From Bacteroidales bacterium (GTDB lineage Bacteria; Bacteroidota; Bacteroidia; Bacteroidales; WCHB1-69): a stretch of DNA of 41,788 nt. Positions 23,136 to 31,131 of the stretch are shown here, in pieces (the first letter of the stretch is position 1; every line of letters starts with the position of its first letter). The notes under the pieces were generated by a model that was not told the DNA's origin, searched no databases, and saw only the letters and a list, made by a program, of their open reading frames with translations. A program made the position numbers and the translations under genes. The stretch spans positions 1-41,788 of the forward strand of contig JAGCSI010000118.1 in NCBI GenBank assembly GCA_017964255.1, read 5' to 3'.

Positions 23136-24064
23136 TATAAATTGATTTTTTCGTTGATGATATATTCTGGGCGGTCTTTGGCTTCGTCAAAAAGATTTCC
23201 GATATATTCGCCTAAGATACCGATGGTCAGTAATTGTATTCCTCCGAAGAAAATGACGATAAATATGATGGAAGTCCAGCCCACGACAAATGATTCGGGG
23301 GAGATGATTTTCATAATCAGAATGACGATGGCATAGATGAGACCGATTAAAACAGAGGCTATTCCGGTCCAGATAGCCATTTTCAATGGTTTTTTTGAGA
23401 ATGAGAGCAAGCCGGTGGAGGCGAATTTGAGCATTTTCTTCAGGGGATATTTGGTCTCGCCGGCGAAACGCTCTTTCCGCTCGTAATAGCAAGGAAGTTG
23501 TTTGTAGCCCATCCAGCTGATCAGACCGCGGATATATTTGTTCTTCTCATGGAGACGATTGAATTCATTGATGATTTTCCGGTCGATGAGACGGAAGTCA
23601 CCGGTATCCACGGGAAATTGCACATCGGACATCTTATTGAGGGTGCGATAGAAATATTTGGCTGTCAGAAGTTTGAACTTGCTTTCGCCATCTCTTTTCT
23701 TGCGTACGCCATAAACCACGTTGGCATTTTCCTTTTGCTGGATGTCCAACATGTCAAGAATCACTTCTGGCGGATCCTGCAAATCGGCGTCAATGATAAC
23801 CGCCAAGTCGCCATTGCAATTGTTGATGCCGGCGGTGACAGCACACTGGTGACCGAAATTTCTTGAGAAATTGATAATTTTGACCGCGGGGTCGGTTTGC
23901 GACAGTTGGTATAAAAGCGGGAAGGTCTGGTCGCGACTGCCATCGTTAATGAAAACGAGTTCATAGTCCATGCCAGTCTGTTTCATGACTTCCGAAAGAC
24001 GTTTGTAGGTCTCATTGACAACAAGCTCTTCATTATAACAGGGGACGATTACAGATAATAGCAT
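23135..24064 (-). CDS. GtrB-like GT2 glycosyltransferase
   Basis: A 309-residue enzyme of the dolichol/undecaprenyl-phosphate sugar transferase type (GtrB, DPM1-like). The N-terminal GT-A fold has VIVPCYNEE, FINDGSRDQT and the metal-binding DADLQDPPE motif (about 93-101). Two C-terminal membrane segments (about 230-252 and 262-287) anchor it. It should load a sugar from a nucleotide donor onto undecaprenyl phosphate on the cytosolic face. It lies between gtrA-like (8 nt upstream) and the GT-C gene (1-nt overlap), which is the gene order expected for a lipid-linked-sugar flip-and-transfer set. The identity of the sugar cannot be read. Confidence 0.85.
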   Translation of the reverse strand: MLLSVIVPCYNEELVVNETYKRLSEVMKQTGMDYELVFINDGSRDQTFPLLYQLSQTDPAVKIINFSRNFGHQCAVTAGINNCNGDLAVIIDADLQDPPEVILDMLDIQQKENANVVYGVRKKRDGESKFKLLTAKYFYRTLNKMSDVQFPVDTGDFRLIDRKIINEFNRLHEKNKYIRGLISWMGYKQLPCYYERKERFAGETKYPLKKMLKFASTGLLSFSKKPLKMAIWTGIASVLIGLIYAIVILIMKIISPESFVVGWTSIIFIVIFFGGIQLLTIGILGEYIGNLFDEAKDRPEYIINEKINL

Positions 24065-24072
24065 ATGATGGG

Positions 24073-24480
24073 TTATTTTTTAAAAGTGAAATGTTTGACA
24101 AAAAGGAATTGGCTTACAGCAATGATAACCATAGAGATAAGTTTAGCGATTAAATCGTTGATGGAGCATACGGATATAAACAGGTATAACAGTCCCTCGC
24201 TTACGCAAATGGCGATGAGACTGATGGCATAGAAGGAGATGAAGCGTTTGACTGACTTGTCCTCCACCTTGAAATTGTAGTATTTGTTGAGAAAGAAACT
24301 GCTCACAATACCGCAGTGATAGCTGATGATGTTGGCAATGAGGTAATGCAGGCCGGTATAGCGCAGCAGAGTGAAAACACCGAAATCCACTCCTGTATTG
24401 ATGACACCGATCACGCAATACAAGATAAAATTGCGGTATTTTTGGTATAGAGATTTCAGTGTTTGAAAAAAGGAGTTCAT
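24073..24480 (-). CDS. GtrA family flippase-like protein
   Basis: A 135-residue protein with four membrane segments, a match to the GtrA family (IGVINTGVDFGVFTLL near the start, NKYYNFK in the middle loop, and a final FVKHFTFKK). GtrA proteins are thought to flip undecaprenyl-phosphate-linked sugars across the inner membrane. The ATG overlaps the stop of the upstream LamG-tailed gene (ATGA), and the GtrB-like gene begins 8 nt after its own stop, so all are translated from one transcript. Confidence 0.88.
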   Translation of the reverse strand: MNSFFQTLKSLYQKYRNFILYCVIGVINTGVDFGVFTLLRYTGLHYLIANIISYHCGIVSSFFLNKYYNFKVEDKSVKRFISFYAISLIAICVSEGLLYLFISVCSINDLIAKLISMVIIAVSQFLFVKHFTFKK

Positions 24481-27242
24481 TTGGTATTGTTTTGCAGCCA
24501 GTTGTTGATTTTATGCCATTTCATAGATATTTCTTGAGTGGATGTGGCACCGGAACTAATGGAAATTTCGTTAATTATGCCACAGAAATGGCGGAGGGAG
24601 CCATTATTGCCGATAAACAGTTTGTTGGCAGATTTCTTGTAAGGAGTGGGGAATTGCACAGATGCGATCAAATTACTGTTATCAAAAGCGTAAATCATTT
24701 GTTCAGCACAGATTACCGTGAGATAATGCCATTGGTTTGATTTTAAGTGGATAGGGAACCCAAGGTTGCCAAGGTAAATATAATATTCATCGATTTTATT
24801 GGGAATGGAATTGAGGATAATGGAAAATCCGGAACTATCAGTGCCGTTGGAGCAAAGAATGGGATAGGTGTAGAATTGCAAGCTGTCCGGACGGAAAAGG
24901 ATTTCCACGGTGAAGTTTGAGGGAATCTCAAGACTGTCTATACCTTCTTGGGAAAACTTGCATAAATTAGCATAATAATTGTCGGTTTTGAGGAATTTTT
25001 CATGCAGGATAGTTAATGATGTATTGGGGAAGAATTCATCGGTGGGAGAAGGTATGTTTCTTTTTTTCAGATGAGCGAAGATAACGGTTGTCGTATCGAA
25101 AAGACGGTCAACCACTTGATATTCGGAAGCCAGTGCGGTGCGGATGTCAGACAGATAGCTGTAATAGAAATTGTTTCCCAGAAATGCATCGAATGAGGAA
25201 TCTGCAATGGTGGTCACATATCTCATGGCGTCGCTTTTATAGAACAAGTCCAAAACTCCCGGGTTAACAGCCGAGCGCATTCTTTTATCCTGCATGAACA
25301 AGCCTTGATATTTGTAAGAGCAGAGAAGAATAACTTTGTCGGACGCAATATCGCAGGAATCGATAAATTGGTTTACATTGTTGATGTATTTTTTCTCTTT
25401 GTTGTATGAGGGTTTCAGTTCTTTTTTGACAGTATGATTGGCCAGATCGCTGATTTTAGACGTGGATGCTCCGATGCTGACCACAGAAATGAGGAGGCAG
25501 GCTATACAGATATAAAAGAAGGGTGCCAGAATGTAGTTTTGGGTGCGTTTGTAGGTGGACAATAATTCATCTGATAACAAGGTGAGTTCAATAAGGCCAG
25601 GGAACAAACTTACTGAAAAGCCCCAATTATGACTTCTTCCTTGGAAGTAGGCGAAGAGACCGCAGCCCAAAATGGCGATAAAGAAAATAGCGGCGGCTTT
25701 TGGGGTGATGTCTTTTTTGAAAAGCCGGCTGATGGCATAGACCATTCCCAGCATATAGATAAGGATAAGCAGCATCCATGGGTGAAACAGGGACATTGGC
25801 AGCATAAAGTACCCCATTGTTCCAAAAACAGAGATTGTGGATGTGAGCAAACGGAAATTGGGGAGATGTCCGTATTGAATCAGTTGGATGAGAGCATAGG
25901 TGGAAAATGCAATGATTATTGCGGATAGCCATACCACGACATGATACACAATCTTTTTCCAATTGATTTTTTTCTCATCGTTGAAAAAGTCATAATAGCA
26001 TAAGAACGCAAGCCAGGAGATATAAGATACCAAACCGAATTCAAAATTCCAGAGAATGCCAAAGGCCATTATTATACTTCCCAGATAATAAACAACTTGT
26101 TGCATTCTCTTCTTTTGTTTTTGAATAGCTATCAGGTAGAGTGAAACATTCAGAAGTAATACGGCAACGGTAGTGGTACGTATGGGGAATATGGAGAAGA
26201 TGGAGTCGAAGTTCATCACTAATCGATTCAGAAGGTATGGGAAATACAAGCAGGAACCGAATCCGAGCAACGCAAGGAGCTTGTCATGAACGGTAGTGTA
26301 TAAAAACAGTAAAGTGGACAAGAAAACAAAAACGACCAACAAGCTCATGATAAAAGTGAAGTGGGAAACCGAAAGTCCAAAGATGTTGAACAAAGGTTGG
26401 ATAAAATGAGGATATAAGCCGTAAGTGTTGGTGAAATCGTTCACAAACAGCTGGCTGCCCGCATTAACTTGGGTGACTGAATAATATACAGCGTTGAAGT
26501 CATATTGATTTTCCCAGTTTAAGGGTAAATCAAAATGCATCATACTGAATATCTGGATGAGAATAATTCCTGCGAAAATAAAAAGAATCAAAGAGGATAC
26601 TATCTTATAAACTTTAGAGCCGACGTTCTGAAGGACTTTGACGACAAACAAATAGAACAAAAGCAGGAGGGATACCCATAGTAGCAGGTACTGAGCCAAA
26701 TGAGTTTCCAAAAAGGTGTCTTTAAAGAAGAAATCGAAATTGGTGACGGCCAGCCTGTCTCTTTCATTGTACAGGGTCTTTACTGTTTCATAATAAAATG
26801 GGTTTTGTTGTGCGAAAACATAATAAGTGAGGAAAGCGATTCCTGCTGTTGCCAAGAAAACCAATGAATAGGCAAGACCTTTGTTTTGTGTCAATTTGGA
26901 AAAGAAAGGCTTGGTGGAAAGGAAGTAGAAAAAGAGTAAGCTGGTGGGTATGATGAGTAACCCCAAACGGTATAGCAACGCCTCGACTGGTTCGGGTTTG
27001 AAGTCGATGACGATACATTTTTCCAGTGCGGCTTGCACGATGCTTGAGGTGTCGGGGTGGTATATTTTGGTAATCAGAAAGCCCAGCGAACCGAACAATA
27101 AGATTGTGCATACGATGCAAAAGGACCATTGCACTATGCTGGCAATGAGATTTTCGTTAGCAAGTTTTCGTTCAGTGGACAACTGTGTTCCTATAGAAAC
27201 GGGATTCGTTTTAGCTTGTTTTTGTGCTACGTTTTTTTTCAT
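24477..27242 (-). CDS. Large polytopic membrane protein with C-terminal LamG-like domain
   Basis: A protein of about 921 residues whose function I do not recognise. After a basic N-terminus come about fourteen membrane segments to near residue 600, then a soluble region. The C-terminal part (about 765-905) looks like a LamG/concanavalin-like jelly roll: FTVEILFRPD, then QWHYLTVICAEQMIYAFDN, then KLFIGNNG and GIINEISISSG. Integral membrane proteins with a terminal LamG suggest binding of a glycan outside the inner membrane, perhaps as a polymer- or sugar-transferring GT-C-like enzyme. The start at 27242 was preferred to an ATG 39 codons upstream (27359), because the promoter box at 27311-27318 lies between them. 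It is the first gene of the gtr-like operon. Confidence 0.7.
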   Translation of the reverse strand: MKKNVAQKQAKTNPVSIGTQLSTERKLANENLIASIVQWSFCIVCTILLFGSLGFLITKIYHPDTSSIVQAALEKCIVIDFKPEPVEALLYRLGLLIIPTSLLFFYFLSTKPFFSKLTQNKGLAYSLVFLATAGIAFLTYYVFAQQNPFYYETVKTLYNERDRLAVTNFDFFFKDTFLETHLAQYLLLWVSLLLLFYLFVVKVLQNVGSKVYKIVSSLILFIFAGIILIQIFSMMHFDLPLNWENQYDFNAVYYSVTQVNAGSQLFVNDFTNTYGLYPHFIQPLFNIFGLSVSHFTFIMSLLVVFVFLSTLLFLYTTVHDKLLALLGFGSCLYFPYLLNRLVMNFDSIFSIFPIRTTTVAVLLLNVSLYLIAIQKQKKRMQQVVYYLGSIIMAFGILWNFEFGLVSYISWLAFLCYYDFFNDEKKINWKKIVYHVVVWLSAIIIAFSTYALIQLIQYGHLPNFRLLTSTISVFGTMGYFMLPMSLFHPWMLLILIYMLGMVYAISRLFKKDITPKAAAIFFIAILGCGLFAYFQGRSHNWGFSVSLFPGLIELTLLSDELLSTYKRTQNYILAPFFYICIACLLISVVSIGASTSKISDLANHTVKKELKPSYNKEKKYINNVNQFIDSCDIASDKVILLCSYKYQGLFMQDKRMRSAVNPGVLDLFYKSDAMRYVTTIADSSFDAFLGNNFYYSYLSDIRTALASEYQVVDRLFDTTTVIFAHLKKRNIPSPTDEFFPNTSLTILHEKFLKTDNYYANLCKFSQEGIDSLEIPSNFTVEILFRPDSLQFYTYPILCSNGTDSSGFSIILNSIPNKIDEYYIYLGNLGFPIHLKSNQWHYLTVICAEQMIYAFDNSNLIASVQFPTPYKKSANKLFIGNNGSLRHFCGIINEISISSGATSTQEISMKWHKINNWLQNNTK

Positions 27243-27310
27243 GATAGCGTTGTATCGTTGTGAGTTTTTTTGTTTTATGAAATGTTTTTTTACGATGTGA
27301 GAATTATCAG

Positions 27311-27318
27311 CAAAGATA
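27311..27318 (-). promoter_or_regulatory. -7 promoter box of the gtr-like operon
   Basis: The minus strand reads TATCTTTG, 69 nt before the ATG at 27242. It separates the gtr-like operon from the CDP-sugar operon, which ends at 27370. Confidence 0.6.
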
Positions 27319-27326
27319 CAGATTTT

Positions 27327-27355
27327 AAGCAAAAAAAAATACTTTTTTTTCGCTT
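27327..27355 (-). terminator. Possible A/T-stem terminator after the CDP-sugar operon
   Basis: AAGC, nine A, TAC, eight T, CGCTT forms a long A-T stem closed by GC pairs, 15 nt after the last stop of the operon and 9 nt before the next promoter box. It is weak as an intrinsic terminator because the stem is almost all A-T. Confidence 0.3.
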
Positions 27356-27369
27356 TCAAAACTTAGAGA

Positions 27370-28338
27370 TTATGAGATCTTATTATTTTCACTGGAATCT
27401 TCGGATTCAAAATTGATACGCTCTTTTTCAATAACCAGTGGACGTTTTCGTACCTGAGTGTGGATTGCACCGATATATTCACCAATGATGCCGATAAATA
27501 TCAGCTGGATGGCTGAGAAAAAGAATAGTCCTATGACCAAAGGAGCAGTGCCTACGATGAAATCGTCCCAATACAGCAGTTTGTATATAAAATACACCAC
27601 AGCAACAATTAAACTGGCGATAGCCACTCCAAAGCCAATAAAACAGGCCAATCGCAATGGCAGCTTGGAATGATTGACAAAGCCCTGCATGGCTTGGTCG
27701 TAAAGGGTGTAGAAATTGTTTTTGGTATGTCCGTGTTCGCGTTTGGGTTGAGTGTAATAAACTTCCCCTAAATCACCTCCAAATTCTGCAACAAAACCTC
27801 GAAAATATGGATAGGGGTCATCGTTTTTGCGAACAATATCCATAAAAGACTTGTCATATAATCCGAATCCTGTATAATTGGTGATATGCCTTGTCTCAGA
27901 CATTTTCATCAATGTCTTGTAAAACATTTTACGTATGGAATACATAATCGGATTTTCTTTGCTGTGATTTTTAACCCCCACAACAACTTTATGACCAGCT
28001 TCCCATTGCTCAAGAAAAGCGGGAATTAATTCTGGTGGATCCTGCAAATCCGCGACCATAAATATCACGGCATCTCCATAGCATTGCTTAAGTCCGTATA
28101 TAGGAGAGCGGACAGGTCCGAAATTCATAGCATTTATGATGACCTTGACATTTTTATCTTTAGCCGCAATCCCACGCAATAGTTCTACGGTCTTATCAAA
28201 AGATGCGTTGTCAATAAAAATATGCTCATACGTGTATTTGTCTTTGAGTAAGTCGAACTGTGCCTTGACCCTCTCATAAATTTCCACTATGTTCTCTTCC
28301 TCATTGAAACAGGGGGTAAATATGCTGATCTTTTTCAT
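27370..28338 (-). CDS. GT2 glycosyltransferase with two C-terminal membrane segments
   Basis: A 322-residue member of the polyprenyl-phosphate sugar transferase group. It has IFTPCFNEEEN at the start, FIDNASFDKT in the nucleotide loop, the ADLQDPPE segment (about 95-102), and two membrane segments near 230-252 and 264-288. One difference from the GtrB-like protein upstream in this window is that the first Asp of the DADLQDPPE motif is replaced by Val (VADLQDPPE). This may mark a subfamily rather than loss of activity. It is the last gene of the seven-gene CDP-sugar operon, 25 nt after the DXS-like gene, so it may place the product sugar on a lipid carrier. Confidence 0.8.
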   Translation of the reverse strand: MKKISIFTPCFNEEENIVEIYERVKAQFDLLKDKYTYEHIFIDNASFDKTVELLRGIAAKDKNVKVIINAMNFGPVRSPIYGLKQCYGDAVIFMVADLQDPPELIPAFLEQWEAGHKVVVGVKNHSKENPIMYSIRKMFYKTLMKMSETRHITNYTGFGLYDKSFMDIVRKNDDPYPYFRGFVAEFGGDLGEVYYTQPKREHGHTKNNFYTLYDQAMQGFVNHSKLPLRLACFIGFGVAIASLIVAVVYFIYKLLYWDDFIVGTAPLVIGLFFFSAIQLIFIGIIGEYIGAIHTQVRKRPLVIEKERINFESEDSSENNKIS

Positions 28339-28363
28339 CCTTATTACATTTAAACTCCAAAAA

Positions 28364-30127
28364 TTATTTCCTATTCAATGCGTTCAGAATATTATCTACA
28401 ATGTTTTCACAAGTGATACCGTATTCTTTCAATACCGCAGTAACGTTATAGCCATCCAAAAATTCTTTTTTCAAACCATAATTCAAAACTTTCATGTTTG
28501 TCCTTCCATAAAAGCCGGCAATTTTTTGACCGAAACCTCCATCGAGAATACTATCCTCTAACGTTACTACCACACTGTGATTTTGTTGCAATGTATTCAG
28601 TAGATTTTCGTCCAATCCTGAGGCGTAACGAGGATTGATAAGAGTGGGTTTCAGACCGGAAAAGTTTTTCAGGTGTTCTACAACCTCTTCCCCTATTTGG
28701 AAGAAATCCCCTAAAGCCAACACTGCCACTTTTTCACCTTCTTGTACCACATGAAACTTGTTCAGGTCTGAATAATTTTTTTCAACGGGTTCATTTGCAT
28801 GAACCACCTTTCCTCTGGGAATACGAATAACAACAGGAAAATCATTCTGCTCAATACTCCAATCAAGCATGGCAAAATACTCCTCACAATTGGTTGGGCA
28901 CAAGAATACCAGATTGGGGATATTGGAAAAAAGTGCCATATCAAACCATCCAAGATGGGTCACATCATTTCCGGCCCATACAGACCCATTGCGAATCAAG
29001 ATAGTCACTGGACATTTGTTGATACATATATCTTGAGCAATTTGATCGTAGGCTCTTTGAAAAAATGTGGAAAACGTTGCCACAATGGGTTTTCCGCCAT
29101 TCTTTGCGATGCCTGCCGCCATTGAGAGCATGTGCTGCTCACATATATCGACATCCATGAACTGCTTGCCGGCTTCATCGCGATGAGCTTTGTCAAAAGC
29201 AATAGTTGCAGGCACTGCGGCACATAAGGCTATCACTGTGGGATCCTTCTTCATTTTATCCAAAAGATACTCAGCGACCAGGTTGTCATAATTTTCCCCT
29301 GTCATTGGCTTGCGTTTTTCCCCAGTCTCTTTTATGAAAGGAGGAAACCAATGCCAATCTTCTCTGGATTTTTCCGCCGGTTGATAGCCTTTCCCTTTTT
29401 GTGTATGGATGTGAACCACTATAGGGTGGTCAGTATCTTTCACCTTTTGGAGCACCCGTATCATCGCACCTACGTCATTGCCATCTTCTTCATAAATATA
29501 GTCATATCCGAAGGCCTTGAAAATATTGTTACTGCACGTACCTTTACTGTTTCGAAGGTCTTGAAGATGCTTGTACAATCCTCCATTTACATCAGAGATT
29601 GCCATGTTATTATCATTCAGCAGTACAATGAGATTGGATTCCAATCTTGCTCCGCAACTCAATCCTTCAAAAGCCTCTCCGCCACTGAGAGAACCATCGC
29701 CAATAATAGCCACCACATTTTCAGTATGCCCTTTCAGGTCTCTGGCTTTTGCCAAACCACAAGCCAAACTGACAGATGTCGAAGTGTGTCCTACTGTGAA
29801 CAAGTCATGTTCACTTTCCAAGGGTTCCGTATATCCTGTCACCTCACCATAGTGATCTGGCTTGAGGAATGCATCTTTTCTGCCAGTAAGTATTTTATGT
29901 GTATAGCTCTGGTGCGATACATCAAAAACAAATTTATCCACAGGGGAGTTGAAAACATAATGCAATGCGATGGTAGCCTCCACAAAACCGAAGTTCGGTC
30001 CGAAGTGTCCACCACAATTGCTCATTTTATCTAACAGAGCCTCGCGGATTTCAGATGCCAGAATATTCAGATCTTTGATTTTTAATGATTTGATATCCTG
30101 TGGGCCGTTTATATTTTCAAGGAACAT
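28364..30127 (-). CDS. DXS-like ThDP-dependent enzyme (transketolase family)
   Basis: A 587-residue enzyme that resembles 1-deoxy-D-xylulose-5-phosphate synthase, but is shorter than housekeeping DXS (about 620-640). The ThDP motif is GDGSLSGG (143-150) with NDNN at 171-174. The H41 region (CGGHFGPNFG), DVSHQSYTHKILTGR, and the catalytic-Glu segment EQH (330-332) are kept. The DXS segment around RAGIVGADGxTH is changed to RNGSVWAGNDVTH. In a surface-sugar operon it is more likely to make or transfer a two- or three-carbon unit (for example from pyruvate) than to feed isoprenoid synthesis. The neighbouring genes are an SDR 4 nt upstream and a GT2 25 nt downstream. Confidence 0.75.
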   Translation of the reverse strand: MFLENINGPQDIKSLKIKDLNILASEIREALLDKMSNCGGHFGPNFGFVEATIALHYVFNSPVDKFVFDVSHQSYTHKILTGRKDAFLKPDHYGEVTGYTEPLESEHDLFTVGHTSTSVSLACGLAKARDLKGHTENVVAIIGDGSLSGGEAFEGLSCGARLESNLIVLLNDNNMAISDVNGGLYKHLQDLRNSKGTCSNNIFKAFGYDYIYEEDGNDVGAMIRVLQKVKDTDHPIVVHIHTQKGKGYQPAEKSREDWHWFPPFIKETGEKRKPMTGENYDNLVAEYLLDKMKKDPTVIALCAAVPATIAFDKAHRDEAGKQFMDVDICEQHMLSMAAGIAKNGGKPIVATFSTFFQRAYDQIAQDICINKCPVTILIRNGSVWAGNDVTHLGWFDMALFSNIPNLVFLCPTNCEEYFAMLDWSIEQNDFPVVIRIPRGKVVHANEPVEKNYSDLNKFHVVQEGEKVAVLALGDFFQIGEEVVEHLKNFSGLKPTLINPRYASGLDENLLNTLQQNHSVVVTLEDSILDGGFGQKIAGFYGRTNMKVLNYGLKKEFLDGYNVTAVLKEYGITCENIVDNILNALNRK

Positions 30128-30131
30128 GTTT

Positions 30132-31127
30132 CTATGATATATATGTTTTTAATGTCTTTTCAATTCCTTCTCTCAAACTATAATTCACATTCCAGCCTAA
30201 AGCTTTTAATTTCTTGTTATCAAGCAAAAAACCAGGTCTTCTTTCATTCGCTGTTTCCCGAAACGATACTTTTATTTTCACATTGTCCAACAAATTATTG
30301 GCTGATTCCGCAATCGTTGTCGCTATTTCATCAATAGCTGCGAAGTTGTCGCCATCGCCTCCAGACGAAATGTTATAGGATTCCCCTGCATTTCCTTTCT
30401 CACATATACAGAGAAGTCCATCAACAGCATCTTCAACAAATATATTATCTCTCCGGGGCGCACAATTACTATTCAAGACCAAATTATCTCCTCGAAGCGA
30501 TTTGTTTACGAACTCATAAAAAGCAGTGTCGGGTGCCAATTTGCTATAGCCATATAAGTAGCTGAAACGGGCAATTATAACTTCCACACCATATTGTTTG
30601 AAATATGATTTCGCAATTACTTCTGACATGCGTTTGGATTCGGAATATGGTGCATTGGCTGCATCAAGTGAATCTGCGAGAGAAGTCTCAGATTCAGAGA
30701 CTGTACAGTCGGCATTCATTGGATTTGCATAAACAGTCGCTGATGAAAACACAATCATTTTCCCCGCATGTCCTCCTTCCTTTCTGTTTTTAAGGTATTC
30801 CAGACAATGAATTGTCCCCATGATATTGGGAGTAATCACACTTACCGGATAATTACGGATGACTTCACCTGAGATAGGGCCGGCTGCGTGGAAAATGTAA
30901 TCAAAGTCATTCTCAAATTCAGGCATTTTTTCTGCCACGTCACCCTCCATTAAGATCAAAGTGCCATCATTTTTATAATCCTTGAACGCATCCTGCAATT
31001 TCTGCATATTTCTCCCAAGTGCTATAATTGTGCAATTAGTTACCTCCAATAATTTTTTCACGAGGTGGCTTCCGATGAGTCCTGTCGCTCCAGTGATGAG
31101 TATGGTTTTTCCAGCAAAGATATTCAT
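30132..31127 (-). CDS. Extended SDR, NAD-dependent sugar epimerase/reductase
   Basis: A 331-residue Rossmann protein of the extended short-chain dehydrogenase/reductase class. It has the glycine motif TGATGLIG at 12-19, the DYIFHAAGP segment at 76-84, S128-S129, and the catalytic Y161-x-x-x-K165 pair (PYSESK). It probably reduces or epimerises a nucleotide-keto-sugar. The start at 31127 (MNIFAGKTILITG) was chosen over an ATG 33 codons upstream, because that would overlap the ThDP gene's 3' end; at 31127 the gap to it is 4 nt. In the yersiniose pathway a reductase follows a ThDP enzyme that adds a two-carbon branch, so this SDR could do a similar step; that is inference from gene order. Confidence 0.8.
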   Translation of the reverse strand: MNIFAGKTILITGATGLIGSHLVKKLLEVTNCTIIALGRNMQKLQDAFKDYKNDGTLILMEGDVAEKMPEFENDFDYIFHAAGPISGEVIRNYPVSVITPNIMGTIHCLEYLKNRKEGGHAGKMIVFSSATVYANPMNADCTVSESETSLADSLDAANAPYSESKRMSEVIAKSYFKQYGVEVIIARFSYLYGYSKLAPDTAFYEFVNKSLRGDNLVLNSNCAPRRDNIFVEDAVDGLLCICEKGNAGESYNISSGGDGDNFAAIDEIATTIAESANNLLDNVKIKVSFRETANERRPGFLLDNKKLKALGWNVNYSLREGIEKTLKTYIS

Positions 31128-31131
31128 GGTA

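Noticed and set aside
28364..30127. Housekeeping DXS of isoprenoid synthesis
   Set aside because: It is shorter than usual, changed in the substrate region and set in a surface-sugar operon. It stays possible only if no other DXS exists in the genome.
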